A DNA stretch of 64,000 nt, from assembly GCA_937892955.1 (NCBI GenBank), contig CALBKH010000044.1, positions 1 to 64,000 of the forward strand, written 5' to 3'. How positions within the stretch are numbered: position 1 is the first letter of the stretch; every line of letters begins with the position of its first letter. The notes beneath the pieces are model-generated. The model did not search any database. It saw only the letters and a list, made by a program, of their open reading frames with translations, and had not been told where the DNA came from. Made by a program: the position numbers and the translations under genes. The stretch comes from an uncultured Alphaproteobacteria bacterium. GTDB taxonomy: Bacteria; Pseudomonadota; Alphaproteobacteria; Rhizobiales; Ancalomicrobiaceae. This document shows, piece after piece, positions 50,816 to 59,374 of this stretch.

Positions 50816-51336
50816 CGGCGACACCGTTTCTGGAGTTCCGCGAGCGCGGCCGTGAAGCCTTTCAGGCTGTAGACGTCCGTGGTCGTATTTCCGCGCCGCG
50901 ACTTCGCCGTGACGCGCATCTCCTGGCCCGCCCGCATCGCCTGCACGATCGCCGCCTCGTCGGCCTCCGACCGCAGCCAGGCGGTCTCGCCCCGCGACAT
51001 CAGCGCGAAGCCGCGATCGTCGACGGCCGCGACGTGTCCGGTCGCGGCGAGCGGAAAACCGAAGTCGATCGACGCCTCGGTTCCCTCGCCGCGCGAGGAC
51101 GACGTGAGCGTGACGAAGAGACTTCCCGGATCTCGCTTCAGGTCCGCCGGCATCCGCGACGTCGGTTCGGAGATGACGAAGCAGACCTTCCGCCCGCCCC
51201 TTTCCGCTTCGATCGCCCGCCATGCGCCCGATTGTACGATCTGCTTCTGTGCGGCCTGCGCCACGCCACCGGCGAACATCGGGAACACCAGAGCCAGGAC
51301 GAAGGCGGCCGAAGGGATATTCCAGGAACGGATCAT
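50812..51336 (-). CDS. IalB-family (invasion associated locus B) protein
   Basis: 174-aa exported protein (signal SAAFVLALVFPMFAGGVAQAA). The fold is suggested by GAWRAIEAERGGRKVCFVISEPTSR, the later VAAVDDRGFALMSRGETAW and VTAKSRRGNTTTDVYSLKGFTAAL, all typical of IalB proteins of rhizobia. GGAG lies 5 nt before ATG 51336. Coupled to the OtsB-like gene; divergent from the histidine kinase gene at 51639. Confidence 0.82.
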   Translation of the reverse strand: MIRSWNIPSAAFVLALVFPMFAGGVAQAAQKQIVQSGAWRAIEAERGGRKVCFVISEPTSRMPADLKRDPGSLFVTLTSSSRGEGTEASIDFGFPLAATGHVAAVDDRGFALMSRGETAWLRSEADEAAIVQAMRAGQEMRVTAKSRRGNTTTDVYSLKGFTAALAELQKRCRR

Positions 51337-51638
51337 TCGATCTCCGTGATCTGCTTCCGCCACGTCGGTGTCCGAGCAGCCTCGGGCCGCTGACGAAAGA
51401 AAGAACATCGACAAGTATGAAACCCACGAATTACGGTATTGTCAATGTTCAATAATCTTAACATCAGTGTTAAACATATAAAACCAAGAGTATAGAATCC
51501 AGAAATAGAAGAATACGGTCCCGTCGAGGGAAATTTGTTCGAATTGCATTCCATCGGTCGACCGGGTAAATTTTACCCACCGGTCCGAAGACAGGCGAGC
51601 GCGAAGCTCCCGGCGGAATCGCCAACCAAGAGACCCCG
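51337..51638. promoter_or_regulatory. AT-rich divergent promoter region with palindromes
   Basis: 302 bp between the IalB-like and kinase genes, clearly more AT-rich than the rest. A perfect odd palindrome GGGTAAA-T-TTTACCC lies at 51564-51578, 60 bp before the kinase start, flanked by GACC/CCGGTC. A second dyad, TTAACAT...GTGTTAA, lies near 51459. Both are candidate sites for the NtrC-like regulator. Confidence 0.55.
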
Positions 51639-53105
51639 ATGCCTCGAAGCACTTCCCTGGGCAGATTTTCCGGTTCCATCCCGCAGACGGTCCTGGTCGC
51701 CGTCGTCGGCGCCGTGTTGATTCTGCTCGTCACGGTCCTGGCGTCGCGTGTGGCGATCCTGATGCACCGGCAATCGGAGATGCGCCTGATCGAACGGATC
51801 GGCGAGGTCTATCTCGACGGCGTGTCGGCGACGGTCGCGCCCCTGCTCGACACCGGTCACCGGACCGACCTCGCCGCCGCATTGGAGCGTGTCGCCGCTT
51901 ATCACGACGGCGTGCGCGAGGTCCGAATCGTGGTTCGCAGCACCGGCGGCGACATTCTCGGCGATCTCGCCCGCGACACCGTCGCCGCCCAGGCGAAACT
52001 GCCGCCGGTCGACACCGAAGTATCGTTGACGACCACCAGCGAGGAGAATCGCCTCTGGGTGCAGCGGCCCCTGTTCGTCGGCGATCGCGCCCTCGCGGTG
52101 GTGTCGGCCCAGCTCGACCTGAAGCCCATCCGCGAAGAGCGCCTCACCGTCAGTCTGAAATCACTCGCCGTCAACGTCTCCATGGCGATCGGCCTCGCCA
52201 CCGTCGGCTTCCTGCTGATGCGTCGTCTGCTCGCGCCTCTCAATCTGTTGGAGCGCGCCCTCGTCGACGCCTCCGAGGGTGAGCCGCGGCCGATCCCGGT
52301 CGTCGAGGGCGAGACCCACAATCGCCGGATCCGCAAGCTCGTGCGCGCCTACAATCGCATGGCCCGCGCCCTGGCCGAACGTCGGCAGGTTCAGATCGCC
52401 CGCGCCGAACGGCTGCGCGCCGCCGATCTCGGGCGTCTGGCGGCGACCATCGCCCACGAGGTCCGCAACCCGCTGACCGGCATGCTCAACGCCGTCGACA
52501 CCGCCCGCCGCTTCCCCGACAATCGCGCCGCCGTCACCGAATCCCTCGATCTGCTCGAACGAGGGCTCAACGCCATCGCCCGGGTGGTCGACACCACCTT
52601 GTCGATCTGGCGCCCTCCGGCGCGCGACAGCGGGGTCCGCCAGGTCGATTTCGACGATCTGGAGCGCCTCGTCCGGCCGGTGGCGGAACGCCACGGGGTG
52701 CGGCTCGACTGGTCGGCGACCCTCGAGCGCAGCCTCTCCCTCGATGCCGCGATCGTCCGCCAGATCGTCCTCAATCTGGTTCTGAACGCCGTCAACGCCA
52801 CCGGCTCCGGTGGTGAAATCTCCGTCACCGCGGCCGAAGACGAAGCCGAGTTGCGGTTCGTCGTCGACGACGACGGCCCCGGCCTGGACCCCGCCGTCGC
52901 CGCCCGTCTCGACCGCCTCGACCTCGACTGGATCGACACCACCGAAGGCGGCATCGGCCTCGGTGTCGTCATTCGCGCCGTCGCCTCGCTCGGCGGTGCG
53001 ATCGAGACGGCCACCCCACCCCGCGGCGGCACGTCGGTGACCGTCAGATTGCCGAGCCGCGCCCCCGCGGATCGAGCCCCGCTGCCGAAGGAGCCCTCTT
53101 CGTGA
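51639..53105 (+). CDS. Sensor histidine kinase
   Basis: 488-aa inner-membrane kinase. TM1 at ~16-38, a periplasmic domain of ~130 residues, TM2 (LAVNVSMAIGLATVGFLLMRRLL), HAMP (APLNLLERALVDASEG...), H-box IAHEVRNPLTGM with H273, and an ATPase with N box LNLVLNAVNAT and G boxes VDDDGPGLD and GIGLGV. No recognised sensory ligand. Overlaps the regulator gene by 4 bases. Confidence 0.93.
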   Translation: MPRSTSLGRFSGSIPQTVLVAVVGAVLILLVTVLASRVAILMHRQSEMRLIERIGEVYLDGVSATVAPLLDTGHRTDLAAALERVAAYHDGVREVRIVVRSTGGDILGDLARDTVAAQAKLPPVDTEVSLTTTSEENRLWVQRPLFVGDRALAVVSAQLDLKPIREERLTVSLKSLAVNVSMAIGLATVGFLLMRRLLAPLNLLERALVDASEGEPRPIPVVEGETHNRRIRKLVRAYNRMARALAERRQVQIARAERLRAADLGRLAATIAHEVRNPLTGMLNAVDTARRFPDNRAAVTESLDLLERGLNAIARVVDTTLSIWRPPARDSGVRQVDFDDLERLVRPVAERHGVRLDWSATLERSLSLDAAIVRQIVLNLVLNAVNATGSGGEISVTAAEDEAELRFVVDDDGPGLDPAVAARLDRLDLDWIDTTEGGIGLGVVIRAVASLGGAIETATPPRGGTSVTVRLPSRAPADRAPLPKEPSS

Positions 53106-54415
53106 CCGACGCGCCGACGATACTCCTGGTCGAAGACGACGAGATTCTCGCCTCGTCACTCAAGGCCCGCCTCACCCTGGAGGGCATGATTCCGGTCCAC
53201 GCCGGCACCTGCGAAGCCGCGATCGAAGCGTTGGAGAACCGCGATTTCGACGCCGTCGTCAGCGACATCCGCCTGCCCGACGGATCCGGCGAAGACGTCT
53301 TCTGGGCCGAGCGCGCCCGCTTCGCCATGACGCCGACCATCTTCGCCACCGCCTACGGCGACGTCGAGCAGGCGGTTCGGCTCGTCAAGGTCGGCGCCAT
53401 CGACTACCTGACCAAGCCCTACGATCTCGGAGCGCTGGTCGATCTCCTGCGGCGCGTGACCGGCCACCCCGAGGCCGACGTCGGCTCACCGGAGTTCGTC
53501 GCCGCGTCGCCGGCGATGCAGCGGGTGGCGTCCGCCCTCGATCGCCTCGCCGACGACACCCAGAACGTCCTCTTCGTCGGGCCGAGCGGCTCCGGCCGGC
53601 AGGCGCTGGCGCGCCGGCTCCACGCCCTCTCCACCCGCGCCGCCGATCCTTTCGTCGTCATCGAAGGTGCCGCGCTGACCGCCGCCGGCGGCGATCGGCT
53701 GCTGTTCGGCTCGCGCGAAGGCGACGGACACGAGCCCGGCCTCGTCGACGGCGTCGGCGTCGGAACCCTGCTCGTCACCGACGTCTCCGACATCGCGCCG
53801 GAGCTTCAGGCACGCCTTCTCCGCTTCGCCGAGGATCACCGCTATCGACCGGTCGGCGCCACCGCCGAGAAGAACTTCGTCGGTCGGATCATGGCGACCA
53901 GCCGGGTCTCGCCCACCGAGGCGGGCGTCGCGCCGGGGTCGGGCACCGACCTGCTCCACCGCCTCGCGGTCATCGAACTCCGGCTGCCGCCGCTCGCCGA
54001 AAGGGACGAGGACATCGTCCCGCTCGCCGAACATTTCCTGCGCCTCTGTGACCGTGCGACCCCCCGCACGGCCCGCCATCGCCTGTCGGCCGAAGCGACC
54101 GCGGCCCTACGCGACCATTCCTGGCCCGGCAACGTCCGCGAGCTTCGCAATCGCATCGTTCGTGCCGTCACCCTGGCGAGCGAGGAGGAGTTGACCGTCG
54201 CCGACCTCTTCCCCGACCAGCCGACCGGCGGCGACGCCGCCGACCACAAACTCGACACCGCCCGCCGCGACGCCGAACGGCAGGCGATCGAGGCGGCGCT
54301 CGCCGAGAATCACGGCCGGATCGTCGACACCGCCAAGGCTCTCGGCATCTCTCGCGTCACGCTGTGGTCGAAGATGAAGCGCTTCGGGATCGCCAAACCG
54401 GACGCGGAGCGCTGA
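53102..54415 (+). CDS. NtrC-like response regulator with degenerate AAA+ core
   Basis: 437-aa regulator: receiver (Asp55 in VVSDIRLPD), AAA+ region and C-terminal Fis HTH (IEAALAENHGRIVDTAKALGISRVTLWSKMKRFGI). The AAA+ part is altered: Walker A reads GPSGSGRQAL (Lys replaced by Arg), the GAFTGA loop that touches sigma-54 is missing (FGSREGDGHEPG), and Walker B reads LLVTDVSD rather than LFLDEI. It therefore likely acts without sigma-54 activation, as in TyrR- or HupR-like proteins. Partner of the preceding kinase. Confidence 0.9.
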   Translation: MTDAPTILLVEDDEILASSLKARLTLEGMIPVHAGTCEAAIEALENRDFDAVVSDIRLPDGSGEDVFWAERARFAMTPTIFATAYGDVEQAVRLVKVGAIDYLTKPYDLGALVDLLRRVTGHPEADVGSPEFVAASPAMQRVASALDRLADDTQNVLFVGPSGSGRQALARRLHALSTRAADPFVVIEGAALTAAGGDRLLFGSREGDGHEPGLVDGVGVGTLLVTDVSDIAPELQARLLRFAEDHRYRPVGATAEKNFVGRIMATSRVSPTEAGVAPGSGTDLLHRLAVIELRLPPLAERDEDIVPLAEHFLRLCDRATPRTARHRLSAEATAALRDHSWPGNVRELRNRIVRAVTLASEEELTVADLFPDQPTGGDAADHKLDTARRDAERQAIEAALAENHGRIVDTAKALGISRVTLWSKMKRFGIAKPDAER

Positions 54416-54554
54416 GCCCATGTCCGACGGTCGACGCGCGAGGAGCGGCCGCATCCGCGGCCGGCATTTCCGCGCAACCGGTCGGCGCACGGGCGTCGCC
54501 GGTCCGGCATCGACGGCCGGGTGCCGACGGATCTGTGTCGAAGAGGGGAAGGAA

Positions 54555-54629
54555 TGGTGGGCGCGACAGGGATCGAACCTGTGACCCCTTCGGTGTGAAC
54601 GAAGTGCTCTCCCGCTGAGCTACGCGCCC
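54555..54629 (-). tRNA. tRNA-Val (anticodon CAC)
   Basis: Acceptor GGGCGCG/CGCGCCC, D arm TAGCTCAGC, anticodon stem CTTCG/CGAAG with loop TTCACAC (anticodon CAC), T loop GTTCGATCC, encoded CCA at 54557-54555. Confidence 0.97.
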
Positions 54630-54789
54630 GCCTCACGAGACGGGGCGATATAAGGGGGTGGGGAGCGGTTCGTCAAGCCGCATCCGGGGTCTTCGACGAT
54701 CCCCGTCCGCTTCGTCCCCGCGACGCCCGAGTCGCGAGAAGCGCCGGCGCTCGACGCCTCGCGCGCCGGCGCGAGCCCGCTTCGCCCCC

Positions 54790-55305
54790 TCACTTCGGCT
54801 CGACCACCACCATGGTCCAGAAGATCTTGTATTTGGACCGCGGCGCCTGCGCCGTGGCCAACCCGATCCGCGTGGCGCGCGGCGCCGACATGGTGGCGTC
54901 GTGCACCTTCGATTCGCGCCAGCCCGAGAAGGCTTCCGCGAAGGTGCGGTAACCGGCCGAGAAATTGGCGAGGAAACTCTTGTGGCCGATGCCGGCGGCG
55001 GCGAGTTCGGCGTCGAAATGCGCCTCCTCGACCGACTGCACCTTGTCCGCCGCCGCCATCCGGTCGGCTTGACCCTGGGCGACGCGCGCCAGCGCCGGAT
55101 CCCAGACCAGCGGCGCCAGCCCCTTGTTCGAGCGATACATGTTGATCATCGACAGCGACGACGCCGGGTCGACGGCACCGCCGGTCTGGTCGAGCCGTTG
55201 ATAGAAGGCCGGTTGGCGCTCCGGCACGGGCCCGCGCGAACAGGCGGCCAGCAGAGCGAGAGCGGTGAGGGCGGCGCAGGTGCCGCCGAAACGCAGAAGA
55301 GACAT
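54790..55305 (-). CDS. CAP-domain (SCP-like) lipoprotein
   Basis: 171-aa protein with lipobox LAAC in a short signal (ALTALALLAACSRG). CAP/SCP domain: SLSMINMYRSNKGLAPLVWDPALARVAQGQADRMAA, the HFDAELAAAG segment, FAEAFSGWRESKVHDATMSAPRATRIGLA, and a final IFWTMVVVEPK. The usual CAP His residues are only partly kept. Secreted CAP proteins often bind lipids or act at the envelope; the role here is unknown. Confidence 0.85.
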   Translation of the reverse strand: MSLLRFGGTCAALTALALLAACSRGPVPERQPAFYQRLDQTGGAVDPASSLSMINMYRSNKGLAPLVWDPALARVAQGQADRMAAADKVQSVEEAHFDAELAAAGIGHKSFLANFSAGYRTFAEAFSGWRESKVHDATMSAPRATRIGLATAQAPRSKYKIFWTMVVVEPK

Positions 55306-55391
55306 CGCAACTCCCGACGGGATGACGAGGTGGAGGAAAGCGAGGGCGCGACCGACGGCTCCGGTCCGGTCGAGCTGATCGGCGGCGGGTG

Positions 55392-58052
55392 TCACGCGTC
55401 GACCGGCGGCGGCCCCTCCGGCCGATCCGACGAGCCCTCGCGGACGTTCACCATCCGCCCGAGGAGATCCCTGAGGTCGTCGAGCTGGCGGATGTGGATG
55501 TCGCGTTGGACGTAGGGAATGTCGATCGCCTGCTGCTTGAGCCCCGCCATGATGGCGAAGCGCAGATCGCTCTCCACGCCGAAGACATCGGTGACGTAGC
55601 CGACGGTGCAGGTCAGACGGAATTCCAGGGCGCTGTCGCCGAAATTGACGAAGAAGGCGCCGGGTTCGGGGAATTTCAGCACCTTCTCGTGCGCATGGGC
55701 GCAATCGAGCAGGATGCGCCGGACCTGTTCCGGATCCGCACCATAGGCCACGCCGACGTTGATGACGCAGCGGCCGGTGAGATCGCGGTGCATCCAGTTC
55801 TTCACGTTGCCGGAGATCAGCGACGAATTCGGCACGATCAGCGACGCCCGATCGAAGGTCTCGATCTCGGTCGAGCGCACGTTGATCTTGCGGACGAAAC
55901 CCTTCTCCGAACCGATCTCGACCAGATCGCCCGCCTTGATCGGCCGCTCGGCGAGCAGGATCAGGCCGGAAACGAAGTTGTTGACGATCGACTGCAGGCC
56001 GAAACCGATACCGACGGAGAGCGCGCCGGCGACGATGGCGAGGTTCCTGAGGTCGAGGCCGACCACCGAGAAGGCCAGCATCGCCGCCAAGAGATAGCCG
56101 ACGTAGCCGATCGCGGTGCGGATCGAATTCTTGAGGCCGACGTCGAGCCGGGTGCGCGGCAGGAAGCGCTCGTCGAGCCAGCCCTGGACCGCCCGCGTCA
56201 CGGCGATGCCGATGACCAGGAAGGCGACGCCGCTCAGGATCGTCGCCAGCGAGAAGGTGAAACCGCCGATCTTGAAGCCGAAGAAGGCGACCTTGGCGTC
56301 GGCCACCACGTCCTGCGACGACACCCCGATCGGCGTCAGCGCGAACAGCACGGCGACGGCGATGACCAGCAGTCGCGTCACACCGGACAGCACGACGCCG
56401 ATCTGCTCCACCCGCTCCCGCCCCAGTCCCATCGACCGGGTGAGCATCGCCCCGACGCGCGTCTCTTCGTGGAAGGTCGAGAGAATCGCCTCGTCGGTGA
56501 GCTGCAGCAGGATGTAGAGCGCCCCGAGAATGAAGCCCGTCCGGACCATCTGGGTCGTCAGGAAGGAGGCGAGTGCCACCCAGCCGCCGATCGCCGCCAC
56601 CAGAGCCGCGATCGCCACCACCCAGCCGAGCGGCACGATCCAGCGCCACAGCACGCTGCGTTCGCTTTCACCCTCGACCGCCGTCGGCGCATGCGCCTCG
56701 TCGCCGCTCAACGACCGCGCCACCGCCTTGAGCCCCGCCATGATCACGATGGCGTCGAGGACGGCGAAGAACCCGGCATAGGCGATCACTTCGGCGACCG
56801 GCGCGGCGACGACGTTCATCAGTCGCGCGATGGTGATACCGACGCCGTGGGTCACCGCCAGCACCACCGACAGACCGACGATGCGCGACGCCGTGACGTC
56901 GCCGACCGCCACCATCCGCCAGTTCGGCTTGGCCGGCGCGAACAGCGCCAGCGCCACGCCGTAGACCGCCGCCGCCGCACCGACGCCGACGATCAGAGCG
57001 TCGAGGAACAGCGAGATCCGGTCGGGGTTGAGCTCGAAGATCGCGAGCGCCCGGGCGATCCCGAAGAGGCCGGCCACCGGTATCGCGACATTGAGCGCGA
57101 CGATCCCGGCGGCGACCGCCGCCTTGCGCAGACGCGGCGGATCGACGACGTCCGGATCGCGTTCGGTGAAGAGGGTGAGCCGCCTTCGCATGGCGAAAAG
57201 GGCGACGACCAGCGCCAGGATCACCGAGCCGACGGCCATCGCCGTCTCGAGCCCGCGCCCGGCCATCAGGCTCAGCCAATCGGCGATCAGATACCTGAGA
57301 CTGTTGAAGGTCCCCGGGAACGACTGCGCCGCTTCCAGCCACGTGCCGGGATCGAGGACCGAGCGCGACCGCTCGATCAGCTCGCGGGCGAAGCGGTCGC
57401 GACGGCGATCGGCGATCGTCCTGGTGATCTCCTCGGCCCTGAGGTCGATGAGCTGCGCCTGCTTGATCCGCCCCTGGACCTCGCCGAGTTGCCGCTGCTG
57501 GTCCTCGCGCTCCGCCTTCACCGCGTCGGACTCGACCGCCGTCGGCTCGTCGGGCTTGGCCTGCGGCGCCGAGCCGAGTTGCTTGAGGCGGGCTTCGATC
57601 GACGTCTGACGCGGGCTCTCCGCGGCGATCAGCTCGTTGGCGGCGGTGCGGATCTGCTCGGCGCGCGCGCGCATCTCGGCGAGATGGCGATCGGTCTGTC
57701 CCTCGCGCTGGATGCCGGCGGCGATCTGGTCGACCTCCACCTTCCAGGCGTCGAGCTTCTGCTGCACCTCGTCGGGCTTGCCCGCCGGCTTCATCGACCG
57801 CGTGGCGGGTGCGTCGCCCGCCGCCGGCGCTTTCGCCGCATCCGCCGGCTTCGCCGCCTCACCGGCCTCCGAAGCAGCCCTGGTCGTCTCCGCGGCCGCC
57901 GGAGCGGTCCTGCCACCTTCCGAGGCTGCCGGGGCGGTCTTTCCACCACCCGAGACCGCCGGGGCGGTCTCGGCGGCCGGCGCGACGCCGGCGATCGGCA
58001 GAACGGCGGTGAAGAAGAGAACGAGGAGCGCGCGAGCGGTCGGCTTGATCAA
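55392..58052 (-). CDS. Large mechanosensitive channel (MscS, DUF3772/MscK-like)
   Basis: About 886 aa. Signal peptide (ALLVLFFTAVLPIAG), Ala/Thr/Gly-rich linker (APAVSGGGKTAPAASEG repeats), a periplasmic coiled coil (DUF3772-type: EVQQKLDAWKVEVDQIAAGIQ...RARAEQIRTAANEL), about ten membrane helices, and the MscS pore and beta domain (GLDLRNLAIVAGALSVGIGFGLQSIVNNFVSGLILLAERPIKAGDLVEIG) with a C-terminal cytoplasmic part. It releases solutes on hypo-osmotic shock. Start is unclear; TTG at 58052 is the best fit to the signal peptide. Confidence 0.88.
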   Translation of the reverse strand: MIKPTARALLVLFFTAVLPIAGVAPAAETAPAVSGGGKTAPAASEGGRTAPAAAETTRAASEAGEAAKPADAAKAPAAGDAPATRSMKPAGKPDEVQQKLDAWKVEVDQIAAGIQREGQTDRHLAEMRARAEQIRTAANELIAAESPRQTSIEARLKQLGSAPQAKPDEPTAVESDAVKAEREDQQRQLGEVQGRIKQAQLIDLRAEEITRTIADRRRDRFARELIERSRSVLDPGTWLEAAQSFPGTFNSLRYLIADWLSLMAGRGLETAMAVGSVILALVVALFAMRRRLTLFTERDPDVVDPPRLRKAAVAAGIVALNVAIPVAGLFGIARALAIFELNPDRISLFLDALIVGVGAAAAVYGVALALFAPAKPNWRMVAVGDVTASRIVGLSVVLAVTHGVGITIARLMNVVAAPVAEVIAYAGFFAVLDAIVIMAGLKAVARSLSGDEAHAPTAVEGESERSVLWRWIVPLGWVVAIAALVAAIGGWVALASFLTTQMVRTGFILGALYILLQLTDEAILSTFHEETRVGAMLTRSMGLGRERVEQIGVVLSGVTRLLVIAVAVLFALTPIGVSSQDVVADAKVAFFGFKIGGFTFSLATILSGVAFLVIGIAVTRAVQGWLDERFLPRTRLDVGLKNSIRTAIGYVGYLLAAMLAFSVVGLDLRNLAIVAGALSVGIGFGLQSIVNNFVSGLILLAERPIKAGDLVEIGSEKGFVRKINVRSTEIETFDRASLIVPNSSLISGNVKNWMHRDLTGRCVINVGVAYGADPEQVRRILLDCAHAHEKVLKFPEPGAFFVNFGDSALEFRLTCTVGYVTDVFGVESDLRFAIMAGLKQQAIDIPYVQRDIHIRQLDDLRDLLGRMVNVREGSSDRPEGPPPVDA

Positions 58053-58263
58053 GGCGGTCGATCCGAGGGCGATGTTTCGGAAGGCGAAGCGGGCCGAGAG
58101 CGCGGCGCCGGTGAATCGTCGGCGGTCTCTCTGCCCCGAGAATGCGACAAAAGCGCAGCAGCCGCCAGCCGCCTCGCCGTCCCTCGCAGCCGGTCGCCCA
58201 TCGACCAACTGGCGACGCCCGAAACGATTGTGTCCGAACGCCGGCGCGCCTATCTTCCGCGCC

Positions 58264-59178
58264 ATGGCCGAAACCGAGACCGCAGCCCCCGACCACTCTT
58301 CCGCGACCGCGACGCTGCGGCACCGGATCAAGGCGCTCGGCCACATCGTCTGGGAGGCCTTCTACTGGGGCCTGCTGCGCAACGAGTCCTTCGCCCACGC
58401 CTCCAACATCGCCTTCGCCATCCTGTTCTCGATGTTCCCCTTCATGATCCTGGTCACCGGTCTCGCCGGCTACTGGGGCGGGGCGGAACTGGCCGCCGCT
58501 GCGGAACAGGGCACCGGCGGCATCTTCTCGGTGCTGCCCGATCAGGTCGCCGACATCCTCCGGCCGGAGATCTCGGCGGTGCTCGCCACCTCGCAGGGCA
58601 GCGTCCTGACGGTCGGCGCCATCCTGCTCGTGGTCATCGTCACCGGCCTCGTCGAGAGCCTGCGCATGGGCCTCAACTACGCCTATCGCTCCTACGACGA
58701 TCGCCACTTCCTGATCCGCCGCCTCGAAGGCACGTTCTTCATGCTGATCGGCGGTGTCGTCATCCTCGGCCTCGGCTTCCTCGTCGTGGTGCTGCCGGTG
58801 GTATGGGCCTTCCTCATCCCGCACGCCCCCGACCTCGCCCCCTACTGGTCCTATTTCAACCGCCTGCCGCTGGCCTTCTTCACCCTCGCCGTCTTCCTCT
58901 TCCTGGCCTCGGCGCATCTGTGGCTGCCGGCCCGGCGCCAGACGCTGAAGGGGGTGATGCCGGGCGTCCTGCTGACGGCGACCCTGTGGTTCGTCGCCGG
59001 CATGGTCTTCTCCTGGTACCTCTCCCACTTCTCCGGCTACGCCAAGACCTACGCCGGTCTCGGCGGCGCCATCGCCTCGATGCTGTTCTTCTACATCATC
59101 GGCCTGATCTTCCTCTTCGGCGCCGAGATCAACCACTCGATCGAACTGTGGCGCGAAGGCCGGATGCCGGAGCATTGA
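58264..59178 (+). CDS. YihY/BrkB-family membrane protein
   Basis: 304-aa membrane protein with about six helices: ASNIAFAILFSMFPFMILVTGLAGYWGG, GSVLTVGAILLVVIVTGLVESLRMGLNYAY, FFMLIGGVVILGLGFLVVVLPVVWAFL, PLAFFTLAVFLFLASAHLWLPAR and a last GLGGAIASMLFFYIIGLIFLFGAEINHSIE, the family signature. Divergent from the MscS gene. Function in this family is not settled. Confidence 0.88.
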   Translation: MAETETAAPDHSSATATLRHRIKALGHIVWEAFYWGLLRNESFAHASNIAFAILFSMFPFMILVTGLAGYWGGAELAAAAEQGTGGIFSVLPDQVADILRPEISAVLATSQGSVLTVGAILLVVIVTGLVESLRMGLNYAYRSYDDRHFLIRRLEGTFFMLIGGVVILGLGFLVVVLPVVWAFLIPHAPDLAPYWSYFNRLPLAFFTLAVFLFLASAHLWLPARRQTLKGVMPGVLLTATLWFVAGMVFSWYLSHFSGYAKTYAGLGGAIASMLFFYIIGLIFLFGAEINHSIELWREGRMPEH

Positions 59179-59290
59179 GCGGTCGGTGACGAGCCGGCGC
59201 CATCGCCGGCCCGGGTCCTTCCTGCCGCTCCCGATGAACGAAATCCTCGGCGGAAGCCGAAACCCACACCTTGTTCGCCCCACAAACGCC

Positions 59291-59324
59291 GACGGCGACC
59301 CGTGGTCGCCCACGGATCGCCGTC
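59291..59324. terminator. Hairpin between convergent genes
   Basis: 15-bp stem (59291-59305 with 59310-59324, one mismatch) and TCGC loop, between the BrkB-type gene and ccrA ends. No long T tract, but its place suggests a shared terminator. Confidence 0.6.
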
Positions 59325-59374
59325 TTCTCGTTCACGATCGTCGACCGGACGCATCACCCGACCGGCCGGGGAGG

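Noticed and set aside
55389..59189. 1266-codon open frame on the + strand
   Set aside because: Antisense to the MscS gene and out of frame with BrkB; low-complexity composition. The real genes here have clear domains.
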